From positions 1-64,000 of the forward strand of contig JAFGCY010000098.1 of NCBI GenBank assembly GCA_016932385.1: a DNA stretch of 64,000 nt, read 5' to 3'. Source of the stretch: a bacterium (lineage in GTDB: Bacteria > 4484-113 > JAFGCY01). Below the pieces are notes generated by a model that was not told the DNA's origin, did not search any database, and saw nothing but the letters and a program-made list of their open reading frames with translations. Position 1 is the first letter of the stretch; every line of letters starts with the position of its first letter. Shown piece after piece: positions 45,239-54,321 of this stretch. The position numbers and the translations under genes are program-made.

Positions 45239-45831
45239 GAGTTGAGCTCCCGGACGACCTGGGCCGGCTGGCCGGCGCAGATTGTGCCGGCGGGCAGGTC
45301 CGAAGTGACCACGCTGCCGGCGCCGATGATCACGTCGTCGCCGATCGTCACGCCCTTGAGGATGATCACGTTCTGGCCGGTCCAGACGCGGTTGCCGATG
45401 ATCACGGGCCGCGGTTCGTCGCGGTCGCCGGCGGCGCGCCGGGCGGCGTCGGCCACGTGGCCGTTTGCGTCGACGATCGTCGTGCCGGCGGCGGTATAGC
45501 AGTCCTCGCCCAGCTGGACGCGCTGGCGGGCGTGGATCGTCGTGCCGTTTAAGCGGCAGCGCGCGCCGATCTCGATCACGGCGCCCTCGGCGTCGGTGAA
45601 CAGTTTGGTCGCGCCGGTGATCTGCGTATGGTAGCCGAAATCGCGGCTGCGCAGGATCACGCCGTCATTGAGGACGATCCGGCCGGCGAAGCACTGGATG
45701 CGCGCGCGGCCCTGGGCGCGGACACCGCGTCCCAGCTCCAGGCCCTGCCACCGCAGTTCCAATGAGTAGCAGCGGTCGGCGATGGCCTGGTGCCATCCGA
45801 TCAGCTTGCGGATCACCCGGTTCATTGGCAT
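45235..45831 (-). CDS. Left-handed beta-helix acyltransferase
   Basis: A 198-residue hexapeptide-repeat acyltransferase (maltose/galactoside O-acetyltransferase-like). Imperfect [LIV]GxxxxI repeats run from about 75 to 185, ending with the diagnostic GDDVIIGAGSVVTSDLPAGTICAGQPAQVVRE. It probably acetylates a sugar of the surface polysaccharide. Trp and Arg near the N-terminus (WHQAI, LRWQGLEL) resemble other polysaccharide acetyltransferases. Two in-frame ATGs two codons apart are possible starts; neither has an obvious ribosome site. Confidence 0.82.
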   Translation of the reverse strand: MPMNRVIRKLIGWHQAIADRCYSLELRWQGLELGRGVRAQGRARIQCFAGRIVLNDGVILRSRDFGYHTQITGATKLFTDAEGAVIEIGARCRLNGTTIHARQRVQLGEDCYTAAGTTIVDANGHVADAARRAAGDRDEPRPVIIGNRVWTGQNVIILKGVTIGDDVIIGAGSVVTSDLPAGTICAGQPAQVVRELNS

Positions 45832-45872
45832 AAGTACACCGTTTCGGCAGCAATACTAGCACAACCGGCTGT

Positions 45873-47042
45873 TCAGACGCCGAGCACCTGCGAGCGGCGT
45901 TGGCGTACGGCGGCCGCGATCACTTCCGCGTATTTCTCCGCGACCGATTCGATCGAGTAGCGCTCGCGCACCAGCCGGCTGGCGGTCAGGCCGCGCTCGG
46001 CCAGCTGGACCTCGGGCAGGGCCACCAGCTTGGTCAGGCCCGTCACCAAGCCGTTGATCGTTGTCGGTGGAACGGTGATCGCGCCCAGCTCGTTGCCGAC
46101 GCTGACCGCCGCGCCGCAGGCGGTGACTACCACGGGCCGGCCCACGCTGGACGCTTCCAGCAGCGCGTTGGGGAACGACTCGGTCCGGCTGGGAATAATC
46201 ACGGCGTCGCTGGCCGCCATCCACTCCTGCGGTCGGTCGGTTGGCTTCAACAACCGGAGGCGGCCCGGCAGCTGCTGGGCGACCTTCGCGATACGTTCGG
46301 CGGTTTCCGCGCTCTGCACCAGCCCGGTGTTGACCCAAACGATGTTGTAGCGCTGCAGTTGCTCGGGAATCCTGAGCAGGGCTTCCGCCAGCAGGTCCTG
46401 GCCCTTGTTCTCGTGGACACGGTTCGGCGTATAAATAATAAAGGCATCCGGGGGCAGGCCCAGCGCATCGCGCAGCCGGTGACGGTCGTCGTAGGGCACA
46501 TAGGCGAACCGCCCGGTGTCGACGCCGTTGGGGACGACGCGGTAGCGGCTCGGCGGGATCGTATACGCGCCGCGCACGGCATCGGCGCCGGCCTGGGAGT
46601 TGGCGATCAGCACGTCGGCCCAGTGGCTGATCAGCCCCTCGGTGGCCTGAAGCTGCCAGGGGATGCCGACGCGGGCAATACGGATCAACCGCGCGACATT
46701 CTTCAGCCGGTAGGTGGCCAGCAGGTTGAACAGGTTGACGCCCTGGTACATGCTCAGTACGGCGTCGACCTTTTCCTCGACAATGATTCTGCGCAGGCCT
46801 CTGATCAGGCCGGGGCAGATTTTGCCACGCTTGGGCGTCACGAACGTCCTCACGCCGTGGTCGCGCAGTTCGTCCCCTACGCGGCCCGCGTCGATGTAGG
46901 TGGCCAGCAGCGGCTGGATGCGCTGGCGGTCGAGCTTCAGGCAGAGATTGCGGGCCATCCGCTCGGCGCCGCCCGCGCTGAGCTGGCCTTCCGGGTCGAC
47001 GGTCGGCGCGATAATCAGCAGCTTGAGCGGGCCAAACGGCAC
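45873..47042 (-). CDS. Glycosyltransferase family 4
   Basis: A 389-residue GT-B glycosyltransferase. The N-terminal half has the GGAERMARNLCLKL donor-side motif of GT4 and VPNGVD near the domain junction; the C-terminal half has YTPNRVHENKGQDLLAEAL and the E-x7-E signature in ESFPNALLE. It transfers a sugar from a nucleotide-sugar to the growing polysaccharide. The start is GTG: TATAAT ends exactly 7 bases before it, while longer frames upstream would run through the promoter. Divergent from the CapK-like gene across 74 bp. Confidence 0.88.
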   Translation of the reverse strand: MPFGPLKLLIIAPTVDPEGQLSAGGAERMARNLCLKLDRQRIQPLLATYIDAGRVGDELRDHGVRTFVTPKRGKICPGLIRGLRRIIVEEKVDAVLSMYQGVNLFNLLATYRLKNVARLIRIARVGIPWQLQATEGLISHWADVLIANSQAGADAVRGAYTIPPSRYRVVPNGVDTGRFAYVPYDDRHRLRDALGLPPDAFIIYTPNRVHENKGQDLLAEALLRIPEQLQRYNIVWVNTGLVQSAETAERIAKVAQQLPGRLRLLKPTDRPQEWMAASDAVIIPSRTESFPNALLEASSVGRPVVVTACGAAVSVGNELGAITVPPTTINGLVTGLTKLVALPEVQLAERGLTASRLVRERYSIESVAEKYAEVIAAAVRQRRSQVLGV

Positions 47043-47049
47043 GGCGAGC

Positions 47050-47055
47050 ATTATA
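47050..47055 (-). promoter_or_regulatory. -10 box of leaderless glycosyltransferase promoter
   Basis: Perfect TATAAT on the minus strand, ending 7 bases before GTG. It decides the start of the glycosyltransferase. Confidence 0.65.
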
Positions 47056-47116
47056 GCCCGGCCAGGGTTATCCGCGAACACCAAGTTGCAGCGCAAAGCG
47101 TAAAATAAGCTCGATA

Positions 47117-48454
47117 GTGAAACGCGAAATCATCAAGGCGAAGTACTGGTGGCGCTGTTGTTGCGACAGCGCGTTTGGCTGGGGGGCGGCTTGGTGCCGC
47201 GACGGCTTCTTGCTGGCTCGGCCCGACTACGAAGCCCGGGCCCGGGAACGGCTGATCGTGTTGCTGGATGGCTTTAAGCGCCTGGGACTCTGCACCGAGC
47301 CGGAATATGCAGCCTTTGCCAAGTCCGTAGCTAGCGAACAGCTGAGCCACCTGCCCGTACTGGACAAGCCCGGTCTGCAAAAGCTGTTTCCGCGGCTCCA
47401 GGAGAACTACAAGCACCGCGCGGACGTGTACCCGAACGCCACCGGCGGCTCGACCGGCGAGCCCGTCAGTTACCTGCGCAGCAAGTTGCAGGACAACGCG
47501 GGCGGCGGCGCGTCCTACGAGATGTTCAAGCTGTTGGGCTGGCGGCCGGGGATGCTGAGGGTCAGCCTCTGGGGCAGCGAGCGCGATATCGGGCGGGCGG
47601 AAAAGCGCAAGGGCTGGTGGAAGTCACTGCTGGACGACACCACGCTGGTCGGGGCCTACGCGCCGGACGAGGAAGTCTTCCGCCGGTTCGTCGACACGAT
47701 CGAAGCGCGGCCCGGCTGCGCGGTCTACGGCTTTACCTCGCTGTTGGCCGAGTGCGCGCGCGTGATGGTCAAGAACGGCTGGCAGCTGGCGCCGGGTGCC
47801 GTCGGCACCGCCTGGGTCGGCGCGGAAGCCGTTTCGGATGCGCAGCGCGAGGTGTTCTACCGCGCGTTCGGTGTCCGTCTGCGCGACCATTACGGCAGCC
47901 GCGAGTGTTCCACGATCGCCGCCGAATGCGACCACCGTACACGGCACATCAACCCGCGCTACCTGGTCGAGGCGGTTGACCACGCGACGCGCCGGGTACT
48001 GCCCGCCGGCGAGGTTGGCAGCCTGTTGGTCACCGACCTGTTCAACGAAGTCACCCCGCTGATCCGTTATGAGATCGGCGACCTGGGGAGCGTGGACTGG
48101 GGTGACTGTCCCTGCGGCCGGAGCGGCTTTTGCCTGACTGAACTCACCGGCCGCACCGCGGGCCTGTTCGAGCTTGAGTCCGGCCGCAAGGTCAGCGCGC
48201 TGTTCTTCAACCACCTGCTCAAGGAGTTCCCGACCGTGCTGCAGTTCCAGGTGCTGCGCGACGGGCTGGCCGAATTCCGCGTCGCCTACACGGGCGAGGC
48301 GCTTTCCGCGGATGAGCAGGCACGCCTGGAGTCGGTCGTCAGCCACCTGCTGGAAGGCGCGCGCGTGACGGCCGTATACATGGAGCAGTTGGATCGCAGC
48401 GCTTCGGGCAAGCTGATGCAGTACCGCGACCTGCGGGATGAAGCGGAAGGCTAG
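47117..48454 (+). CDS. CapK/PaaK-like adenylate-forming enzyme
   Basis: A 445-residue protein of the phenylacetate-CoA ligase/CapK group of the AMP-forming superfamily. The nucleotide-binding ATGGSTGEP motif lies near residue 112, with WVGAEAVSD, HYGSRECS and the hinge region YEIGDLG. Cysteines in GDCPCGRSGFC may bind a metal, as in CapK-like proteins. In polysaccharide clusters such enzymes are thought to activate a carboxylate for transfer to sugars; the substrate is unknown. It starts with GTG; TAAAAT ends 10 bases upstream, giving an almost leaderless mRNA. Its stop shares CTAG with the stop of the convergent ligase gene. Confidence 0.85.
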   Translation: MKREIIKAKYWWRCCCDSAFGWGAAWCRDGFLLARPDYEARARERLIVLLDGFKRLGLCTEPEYAAFAKSVASEQLSHLPVLDKPGLQKLFPRLQENYKHRADVYPNATGGSTGEPVSYLRSKLQDNAGGGASYEMFKLLGWRPGMLRVSLWGSERDIGRAEKRKGWWKSLLDDTTLVGAYAPDEEVFRRFVDTIEARPGCAVYGFTSLLAECARVMVKNGWQLAPGAVGTAWVGAEAVSDAQREVFYRAFGVRLRDHYGSRECSTIAAECDHRTRHINPRYLVEAVDHATRRVLPAGEVGSLLVTDLFNEVTPLIRYEIGDLGSVDWGDCPCGRSGFCLTELTGRTAGLFELESGRKVSALFFNHLLKEFPTVLQFQVLRDGLAEFRVAYTGEALSADEQARLESVVSHLLEGARVTAVYMEQLDRSASGKLMQYRDLRDEAEG

Positions 48455-49881
48455 AAGCTGAGCACCGTCTGTTCCGGTTCGACGAGCTCGCCGATGTGCG
48501 CGCGGCCGTTGTTCGCCACAAGCGCCGTATCGCCGAGTTTGCCCGCGCCGATCATCAGCGCCAGCAACAGCAGGATGGAGTTGGTCGCCAGCATCCACCA
48601 GATCAGGCAGGTCCAGACGAGAAGCGCCAGCGCCAACGGGCATTTGAAGCGCGAGAACTGCCAGACGGCGATGCCGATGAAGGCCAGCACCGCCCCCAGC
48701 GCGAACAGGCCGCCCTGCATCACCATGTACAGGTAGCCGTTGTCGACGGTGTAGTACGACTCCTCGCTCCAAGCGCTGCCGCCGCGCGCACCGAAGACGA
48801 TCGAGCTGCGCGCCGTGCGGAAGCTGGGCTTGATACCGGTCAGCCAGCCCTGCTGGCGGTCGATGTCGTCGATCACGCGCGACCAGATCGTAATCCGCCC
48901 CTCGCGGCCGCTGGAGACCAGGTTCGACGGGTCCAACAGGTCGATGCCGTAGGCGTGGCGCACGTATAGCGCGGTCAGCAGGCCGACCAGCACCACCGCC
49001 AGCAGCGCGGGCGTGATGGCCAGCAGGCCCCGCCGGGCGGGCAGGCCCCGCTCGCGGGCGTTCCTCAGCGCCCAGGCCACATACAGGGTCAGGTAGACCA
49101 TCAGCGCGGTGACGATGCCGCCGCGGCTGAAGCTGCCCAGCACCATGAACAGGCAGGCCAGCGCCAGGGCGAAGTACGCCCCGCGGCGCCAGGTCCACTG
49201 CCGGATCCACAGCGCCGTGTACCAGGCGATCGCGCCGGCAGTCATGAACAGCACGGCGAACAGGGTGCGCTCCAGGATCAGCGGCATCGGCAGCAGCACA
49301 AACGCCTCGAATTTGCCGAACGACAGCGCCGAGCTTTCGCCGAACACGGTGCGGTAGGCGGTGATCCAGTCGCGGTAGCCGTCCATCCAGAACAGCGCGA
49401 TCAGTACCGCGACAGAGATATTCACCAGTGCCAGTACCACCATCGTCCGGCGCAACTTGCGCCAATCGTAGCCCGCGACGATCCCCGCGCCGAACATCAA
49501 CAGCGGATAGAGCTGGCCCTTGACCTCGTTGAGCTGTGAAAACGAGCTGGCCTGCTGGCAAAAGAATGCCGCCGCGGCCAGCAACAGCGCCACCTGCCAT
49601 AGTGCGCCCGGCGCCGTGAAACGCTTGCGCCAGACTGGGTCGGCGATGATGCGCCAGAGGCCGATCGCGAGAATCAGCCCGGCCAGCGCGTCGCGCCAGG
49701 GTACCGGCGGCAGGCTGACGCCGGCTAAAAGCGGCAGAAACTCGACGCTGAACATGCGGATGAACAGGTCGTGGAACAGGAAGACGAGGTAGGTGGAGAC
49801 CAGCACGTCGCGCAGCCGCGTCCAGGCCAGGGCGTGCGCCCAGCCGTTGCTGGCATCCGGCGGCTGCTTCCGTTTCTCCAC
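48451..49881 (-). CDS. O-antigen ligase/polymerase-like membrane protein
   Basis: A 476-residue membrane protein with about 11-12 helices and the Wzy_C-type core: FSRGGIVTALMVYLTLY followed by a large periplasmic loop (about 330-400). It should ligate or polymerise undecaprenyl-linked glycans delivered by the flippase. TAGAAT ends exactly 7 bases before GTG (VEKRKQPPD), so I place the start there rather than at an in-frame ATG 42 bases upstream, which would lie before the promoter. Convergent with the CapK-like gene, overlapping by 4 bp. Confidence 0.85.
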   Translation of the reverse strand: MEKRKQPPDASNGWAHALAWTRLRDVLVSTYLVFLFHDLFIRMFSVEFLPLLAGVSLPPVPWRDALAGLILAIGLWRIIADPVWRKRFTAPGALWQVALLLAAAAFFCQQASSFSQLNEVKGQLYPLLMFGAGIVAGYDWRKLRRTMVVLALVNISVAVLIALFWMDGYRDWITAYRTVFGESSALSFGKFEAFVLLPMPLILERTLFAVLFMTAGAIAWYTALWIRQWTWRRGAYFALALACLFMVLGSFSRGGIVTALMVYLTLYVAWALRNARERGLPARRGLLAITPALLAVVLVGLLTALYVRHAYGIDLLDPSNLVSSGREGRITIWSRVIDDIDRQQGWLTGIKPSFRTARSSIVFGARGGSAWSEESYYTVDNGYLYMVMQGGLFALGAVLAFIGIAVWQFSRFKCPLALALLVWTCLIWWMLATNSILLLLALMIGAGKLGDTALVANNGRAHIGELVEPEQTVLSF

Positions 49882-49888
49882 CGCGCAT

Positions 49889-49894
49889 ATTCTA
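49889..49894 (-). promoter_or_regulatory. -10 box of leaderless O-antigen ligase promoter
   Basis: TAGAAT on the minus strand ends 7 bases before GTG; lies 50 bp from the divergent leaderless promoter of the B12-binding gene. Confidence 0.6.
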
Positions 49895-49943
49895 GCGCCA
49901 GCCGCGCCGCTGGCGGCGGACATGACAAACAGGGCCGCGGTGT

Positions 49944-49949
49944 TACAAT
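49944..49949 (+). promoter_or_regulatory. -10 box of leaderless B12-binding gene
   Basis: TACAAT preceded by TGT (extended -10) ends 8 bases before ATG. Confidence 0.6.
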
Positions 49950-49957
49950 TCTCCGTT

Positions 49958-50386
49958 ATGATTACGACCGGGGCGACCTACCGAGTGATTGTGGCCAAGC
50001 CGGGCCTGGACGGCCACGACCGCGGCGCGCGCGTCGTGGCGCGGGCCCTGCGCGACGACGGCTTCGAAGTGATCTACACCGGCCTGCACCAGACGCCGGA
50101 GATGATCGTCAACGCCTGCATCCAGGAGGATCCCGACGCGCTGTTACTGTCGATCCTCTCGGGCGCGCACATGGCGCTGATCCCGCGCGTGCTGGGCGCG
50201 CTCCGCGACGCCGGCCTGGGCGATACACCGGTGCTGGCGGGCGGCATCATTCCCGACGAGGATGCGAAAAACCTGCTGGCGCTGGGCGTCAAGCGCGTGA
50301 TGGGACCGGGCACGGACACGCACGACATCGCCGAGGTTGTCCGCGGATTGGCGGCCGAGCGCCGCGCCAAGCTGGAGCCGAAATAA
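49958..50386 (+). CDS. Stand-alone B12-binding domain (methylmalonyl-CoA mutase C-terminal type)
   Basis: A 142-residue protein consisting only of the cobalamin-binding domain of methylmalonyl-CoA mutase type. The signature DGHDRGARVVARAL near residues 17-30 contains the DxHxxG variant DGHDRG that contributes the lower-axial His; LSGAHM and LAGGIIP follow in the expected order. The catalytic domain is not in this window, so it presumably pairs with a separately encoded subunit. The next gene overlaps the stop (TAATG). Probably leaderless. Confidence 0.85.
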   Translation: MITTGATYRVIVAKPGLDGHDRGARVVARALRDDGFEVIYTGLHQTPEMIVNACIQEDPDALLLSILSGAHMALIPRVLGALRDAGLGDTPVLAGGIIPDEDAKNLLALGVKRVMGPGTDTHDIAEVVRGLAAERRAKLEPK

Positions 50387-50625
50387 TGGGCAGGATCGCG
50401 ATCGAAGTGCCCGACCTGGGCATGCAAACCGAAGAAATCAAGTTCGGCCTCTGGCTGAAGGCGGCCGGCGAACGGATCACCGCCGGTGAGGACCTGTTCG
50501 AGGTCGAGGCCGACAAGGCGACGGTGGTCTGCGAGGCGCCGGCCGACGGCGTGCTGGCGGAGTTGGTGGTTCAAGACGGCCCGGTCAGGACGGGCGAAGT
50601 GATAGGGTATCTCGATGCTGGATAA
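50386..50625 (+). CDS. Stand-alone lipoyl/biotinyl domain protein
   Basis: A 79-residue protein comprising a single lipoyl-type beta barrel, as at the N-terminus of 2-oxo acid dehydrogenase E2 proteins: IEVPDLGMQTEEIKFGLWL opening, the modified-lysine hairpin FEVEADKATVV (Lys near 45) and the C-terminal half with GVLAELVV and GEVIGYLD. The DKA context favours lipoate over biotin (which prefers MKM). It has no catalytic domain. It overlaps the preceding B12 gene by one base and the serS start by 11 bases, so it is translated as part of that operon. The partner enzyme is unknown. Confidence 0.8.
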   Translation: MGRIAIEVPDLGMQTEEIKFGLWLKAAGERITAGEDLFEVEADKATVVCEAPADGVLAELVVQDGPVRTGEVIGYLDAG

Positions 50626-51961
50626 GAAGTGGCTGCGCGACAATCCGGAGGAGGCCAGGCAGCGCTTGGCCCAGCGCGGCGCGGCGTTCGCGGCTCAGGT
50701 CGACGAGTTCGTCGCCAATGACGAAACGCGCCGCAAGACGCAGGTGGAGCTAGACCAGCTCAAGAACGAAAGCAACGCCGCCTCGAAACAGATTGGCGCG
50801 TTAATGAAAGAAGGTAAAACGCCCGAAGCTGATCGCGCCAAAGATGATGTAAGAAAGCTAAAACTGCGGATAGCCGAACTCGACGAGATCTTTTCCGGCT
50901 GTGATGAGCGGGAGCGCGAGCTCTTGCTGACCATGCCTAACGTGACGCATCCATCCGTGCCGGAAGGTGGCGAGGACCAGGCCAAGCTGATCGGCACGAC
51001 CGGCGAGCCGCGGCGGTTCGACTTCGCGCCGCTCGACCATGTCGCCCTGTGCCAGCGGCTGGAGCTGGTCAACTTCGAGGCCGGCACGCGGCTGGCGGGC
51101 GGCGGCTTTCCGGTGATGGCGGGGCAAGGCGCCCTGCTGCAGCGCGCGCTGATCAACTTCATGCTGGACCTGCACGTCGGCGAGCACGGCTACACCGAGA
51201 TGCGGCCGCCGTTCATCGTGCATCCGCGCTGCCCGTTGGGTACCGGCCAGCTGCCCAAGTTCGGCTCGGAAATGTACCATGTCTACATCGAGGGCGCGCC
51301 GGCGCCGGATGACGCCGCGGCGGGCCCGCACTACTACCTGATCCCGACGGCCGAGGTGCCGGTCTGCAACCTCTACCGCGACACGATTCTCGAAGCACCC
51401 GTGCTACCCGTCAAGGTCTGCGCCTACAGCCCCTGCTGGCGCGTTGAGGCCGGCAGCTATGGCAAGGAAGCCCGCGGCCTGACGCGCGTCCACCAGTTCG
51501 AGAAGGTCGAACTGGTGCGCTTCGCCGATCCGGCCACGAGCTGGGACGAGTTGGAGGAGATGACCAGTGAGGCCGAGCGCGTACTGGAACGCCTGGGCTT
51601 GGCCTTCCGGCGGATCGTGCTGCCGACCGGCGATATGGCCTTCGGCTCGGCCAAGACCTACGACGTCGAGGTGTATTGCCCGGCCGAGCAGAAGTGGCGC
51701 GAGGTCAGCTCGGCCTCCAACACCACCGACTACCAGGCGCGCCGGATGAACATGCGCTATCGCCCGGCCAAGGGCGACAAGCCGGTCTTCCCGCACATCC
51801 TGAACGCCTCGGGCGTGGCCCTGCCGCGCCTGGTGATCGCGCTGATCGAGACGCACCAGACCGCCGACGGCACGGTGCGCCTGCCCGAAGTGCTGCACAA
51901 GTACATGCCGGAAGGCCTGACCGAACTTAAGCCGCCCGTGGGTGGCGTGCCCTTTGTCTGA
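50615..51961 (+). CDS. serS: Seryl-tRNA synthetase
   Basis: A 448-residue class II aminoacyl-tRNA synthetase that charges tRNA-Ser. The N-terminal antiparallel coiled-coil arm (about 25-110) is followed by the catalytic domain with GTGQLPKFGSEMYH, motif 2 around WRVEAGSYGKEARGLTRVHQF and motif 3 near LNASGVALPRLVIALIE. The motif 3 ending differs slightly from the common GLAxxRxLxAILEN. Length is normal. The ATG lies inside the end of the lipoyl gene, so translation is coupled; no separate promoter is visible. Confidence 0.95.
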   Translation: MLDKKWLRDNPEEARQRLAQRGAAFAAQVDEFVANDETRRKTQVELDQLKNESNAASKQIGALMKEGKTPEADRAKDDVRKLKLRIAELDEIFSGCDERERELLLTMPNVTHPSVPEGGEDQAKLIGTTGEPRRFDFAPLDHVALCQRLELVNFEAGTRLAGGGFPVMAGQGALLQRALINFMLDLHVGEHGYTEMRPPFIVHPRCPLGTGQLPKFGSEMYHVYIEGAPAPDDAAAGPHYYLIPTAEVPVCNLYRDTILEAPVLPVKVCAYSPCWRVEAGSYGKEARGLTRVHQFEKVELVRFADPATSWDELEEMTSEAERVLERLGLAFRRIVLPTGDMAFGSAKTYDVEVYCPAEQKWREVSSASNTTDYQARRMNMRYRPAKGDKPVFPHILNASGVALPRLVIALIETHQTADGTVRLPEVLHKYMPEGLTELKPPVGGVPFV

Positions 51962-51986
51962 TGCAGCGGTGAATTGATTTAGGCCT

Positions 51987-53117
51987 ATGACACGCCCGTC
52001 GTATCGAGTAACGAGACTGGACTACGATCTGCCGCCGGATCGCATCGCGCAGCACCCAGCCTCCGAGCGTACGGCCTCGCGGATGATCTACGTCAACGTG
52101 CCCGAGTACCGTTTCGAGGACCTCTACTTCGACGAGTTGCCGTATCTGCTGTCGCCGGAGACGCTGATCGTGCTGAACGACTCCAAGGTGATCCCGGCGC
52201 GCATCCTGGGCAAGCGGCCGGTTAACGAGGAGGGGCAGGGCGGCGGCCGGGTCGAGGTGCTGTTCCACCGCTACATGGGCGAGGGCGTCAGCGAGGCGGT
52301 GGTTGGCAGCTCGGCCAGCCTGGCCGAGGAGGAGGTCGTGCTGCTGCCCGGCGGCTGGACCTGCGAGCTTTTGGAGAAGAAGCAGCTCGGCACGACCAAG
52401 GTCTGCTACCTGCGGCCCGACGGCGAGGTGGCCGACCTGGACGAGCTGATGTCCTACCTCAACCAGCACGGCATCACCCCGTTGCCGCCGTACATCGCGC
52501 GCGAAGAGCAAGACCAGGACCTGACCTCGCGGCTGGCGGTCAAGGACCGCGAGCGCTACCAGACGGTCTACGCGCGTCATCCCGGCTCCGTCGCCGCGCC
52601 GACGGCGGGCCTGCACTTCGACGAGCCGCTGCTCGCCAAACTGAGCGGCCAGCACATGCTGCGCTCCGTGACGCTGCACGTCGGCCTGGGCACCTTCGCG
52701 CCAATCCGCGCCATCGACCTGGCCGAGCACCGCATGCACACCGAGGCGTTCAGCGTCTATCCGGACTTCGCCGGCGAGTACTTCTCGCGGTTGAAGCAGG
52801 GCCTGCCGATCCTGGCCGTCGGCACCACCAGCCTGCGCGTGCTGCATTCGCTGCGCGAGGGGGTGCATGACGTTTCGCAGGCCGAGGGGCCGATCCACGG
52901 CATTACCGACGCCTTCATTTACCCCGGCCGCGACACGAAGGCCGCCGACATGCTGCTGACGAATTTCCACCTGCCGCGCAGCACTCTGCTGGCGCTGGTC
53001 TACTCCTTCGGCGGCGAAACGCTGATGCGCAAGGTCTACGAGCACGCCGTGGAGGGGGACTACCGCTTCTTCAGCTACGGCGACTGCATGCTGATCGACC
53101 GGCGGAAATCGACATGA
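51987..53117 (+). CDS. queA: tRNA queuosine biosynthesis S-adenosylmethionine ribosyltransferase-isomerase
   Basis: A 376-residue QueA, which transfers the ribosyl part of SAM to preQ1 in tRNA to form epoxyqueuosine. Family motifs are clear: YDLPPDRIAQHPASERTASRM at the N-terminus, LNDSKVIPARILGKR, HPGSVAAPTAGLHFD and TNFHLPRSTLL near the C-terminus. It has an insertion near residues 75-105 rich in Glu and Gly. It follows serS by 25 bp and is probably in the same operon. It is the last GC-rich gene before the second AT-rich patch. Confidence 0.94.
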   Translation: MTRPSYRVTRLDYDLPPDRIAQHPASERTASRMIYVNVPEYRFEDLYFDELPYLLSPETLIVLNDSKVIPARILGKRPVNEEGQGGGRVEVLFHRYMGEGVSEAVVGSSASLAEEEVVLLPGGWTCELLEKKQLGTTKVCYLRPDGEVADLDELMSYLNQHGITPLPPYIAREEQDQDLTSRLAVKDRERYQTVYARHPGSVAAPTAGLHFDEPLLAKLSGQHMLRSVTLHVGLGTFAPIRAIDLAEHRMHTEAFSVYPDFAGEYFSRLKQGLPILAVGTTSLRVLHSLREGVHDVSQAEGPIHGITDAFIYPGRDTKAADMLLTNFHLPRSTLLALVYSFGGETLMRKVYEHAVEGDYRFFSYGDCMLIDRRKST

Positions 53118-53193
53118 TAACAGAGGTCGAACTAGTAGCTGTGAGATAGAAATGGAAGCATTAGGTAGTCCTAGCCGTGCCCGATGCCTCGTA

Positions 53194-53199
53194 TATAAT
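53194..53199 (+). promoter_or_regulatory. -10 box of leaderless nucleotidyltransferase gene
   Basis: Perfect TATAAT ending 7 bases before GTG at 53207; it decides the start codon. Confidence 0.65.
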
Positions 53200-53206
53200 A
53201 TATCTT

Positions 53207-54301
53207 GTGATTGGTGTGTTATTAATCGGTGGGTTAGGTACACGTCTTAGACCCCTGTCCGACGCGATACCCAAAAGCCTGCTACCGATATGTGACAAAG
53301 CTCTATTGGACTACCAAGTAGCACAATTACTCAATGCCGGTGTCGAACGTATCGTATTGGCGGCTGGCGTTTACGCGGATGCGCTAAAGAAATATATAGC
53401 TGCAGAATTTAAGCACGTAGACATGATTGTAGTGGAAGAGCAAACACCGCTGGGAACAGCCGGGGCATTACGAAACTGTCAGCATATTCTGAAGAACAAG
53501 GAGTTTGTTGTACTAAATGCAGATATTGTTAGCGAGATCAACATATCATCGGCTTATAATTATCATCAGAAAAGGGGATATATAGCGACTCTCTGTGGAA
53601 TTCCGGTCCAAGATCCTTCGCGGTATGGCCTGTTTGTATGTGATAAGCCAATAAATAATATCAACCCGGAGCTATTGCTAGATGACAAACATAAAGACAC
53701 GTCGAGCGCGGAACCAGAGTGGCCTTTAATCAGTGGCTTTATCGAAAAACCGAAGTACGATGTTGGTCCAGGACCACATTTCATTAACGCAGGCTGCTAT
53801 GTAATGGACAGCCGTATCTTCGACTATATTCAGCCAGATCGTCCCGTGAGTTTTGAATACGAAGTGTATCCACAAATAATTAAGAGTGGATCTAAGCTAG
53901 GATTCTATCCTCATTGGGGATTGTGGTACGACATTGGGACTTATCAGAGTTATTATCAAGTAAACTTTGCGATATTGAATCGCTTGATTAATCATGACAC
54001 AATCCATAATATGCCGTATAATGATGCAATATTGGATTCTGTAAACTCTGTGTATTTTCATTCATCTGTTGATATAACTGCTGCAAAGCAGACAATTGAA
54101 GAAGCGATTATTATGCGCGACACACACATAGCTGAAAACTGCAATCTGAAAAACAGCTTGGTTATGCCCGGCGCATCCATTGGTACTGAGGTTAGAATTG
54201 CTAATGCGATTATTGGTCCGGACGTTGAAGTTCCGGCATATAGTACAATAGAAAATCAAGTGCTGGTGCAGGATTCGGAGCCTTTATTCTTCGGCATCTA
54301 A
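53207..54301 (+). CDS. Sugar-nucleotide pyrophosphorylase (intact motif, AT-rich copy)
   Basis: A 364-residue nucleotidyltransferase. The N-terminal signature LLIGGLGTRLRPLSDAIPK (about 5-23) holds the catalytic Arg and Lys; NAD, the EKP segment and the GPGPHFINAGCY acceptor loop follow. A left-handed beta-helix C-terminal domain begins near 285. It should make an NDP-sugar, probably for polysaccharide or glycan synthesis. The start is GTG, set by the TATAAT 7 bases before it and by the family's usual N-terminus; longer frames add residues with no counterpart. Codon use is AT-rich. A GC-rich homologue with a broken signature lies 2.3 kb downstream. Confidence 0.88.
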   Translation: MIGVLLIGGLGTRLRPLSDAIPKSLLPICDKALLDYQVAQLLNAGVERIVLAAGVYADALKKYIAAEFKHVDMIVVEEQTPLGTAGALRNCQHILKNKEFVVLNADIVSEINISSAYNYHQKRGYIATLCGIPVQDPSRYGLFVCDKPINNINPELLLDDKHKDTSSAEPEWPLISGFIEKPKYDVGPGPHFINAGCYVMDSRIFDYIQPDRPVSFEYEVYPQIIKSGSKLGFYPHWGLWYDIGTYQSYYQVNFAILNRLINHDTIHNMPYNDAILDSVNSVYFHSSVDITAAKQTIEEAIIMRDTHIAENCNLKNSLVMPGASIGTEVRIANAIIGPDVEVPAYSTIENQVLVQDSEPLFFGI

Positions 54302-54321
54302 TGACGACAATTTGAGCTACG

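Noticed and set aside
47624-49888. 754-codon frame opposite the CapK-like gene and overlapping the ligase gene in another frame
   Set aside because: It covers two well-supported genes and reads as repetitive Arg/Ala/Gly-rich text.
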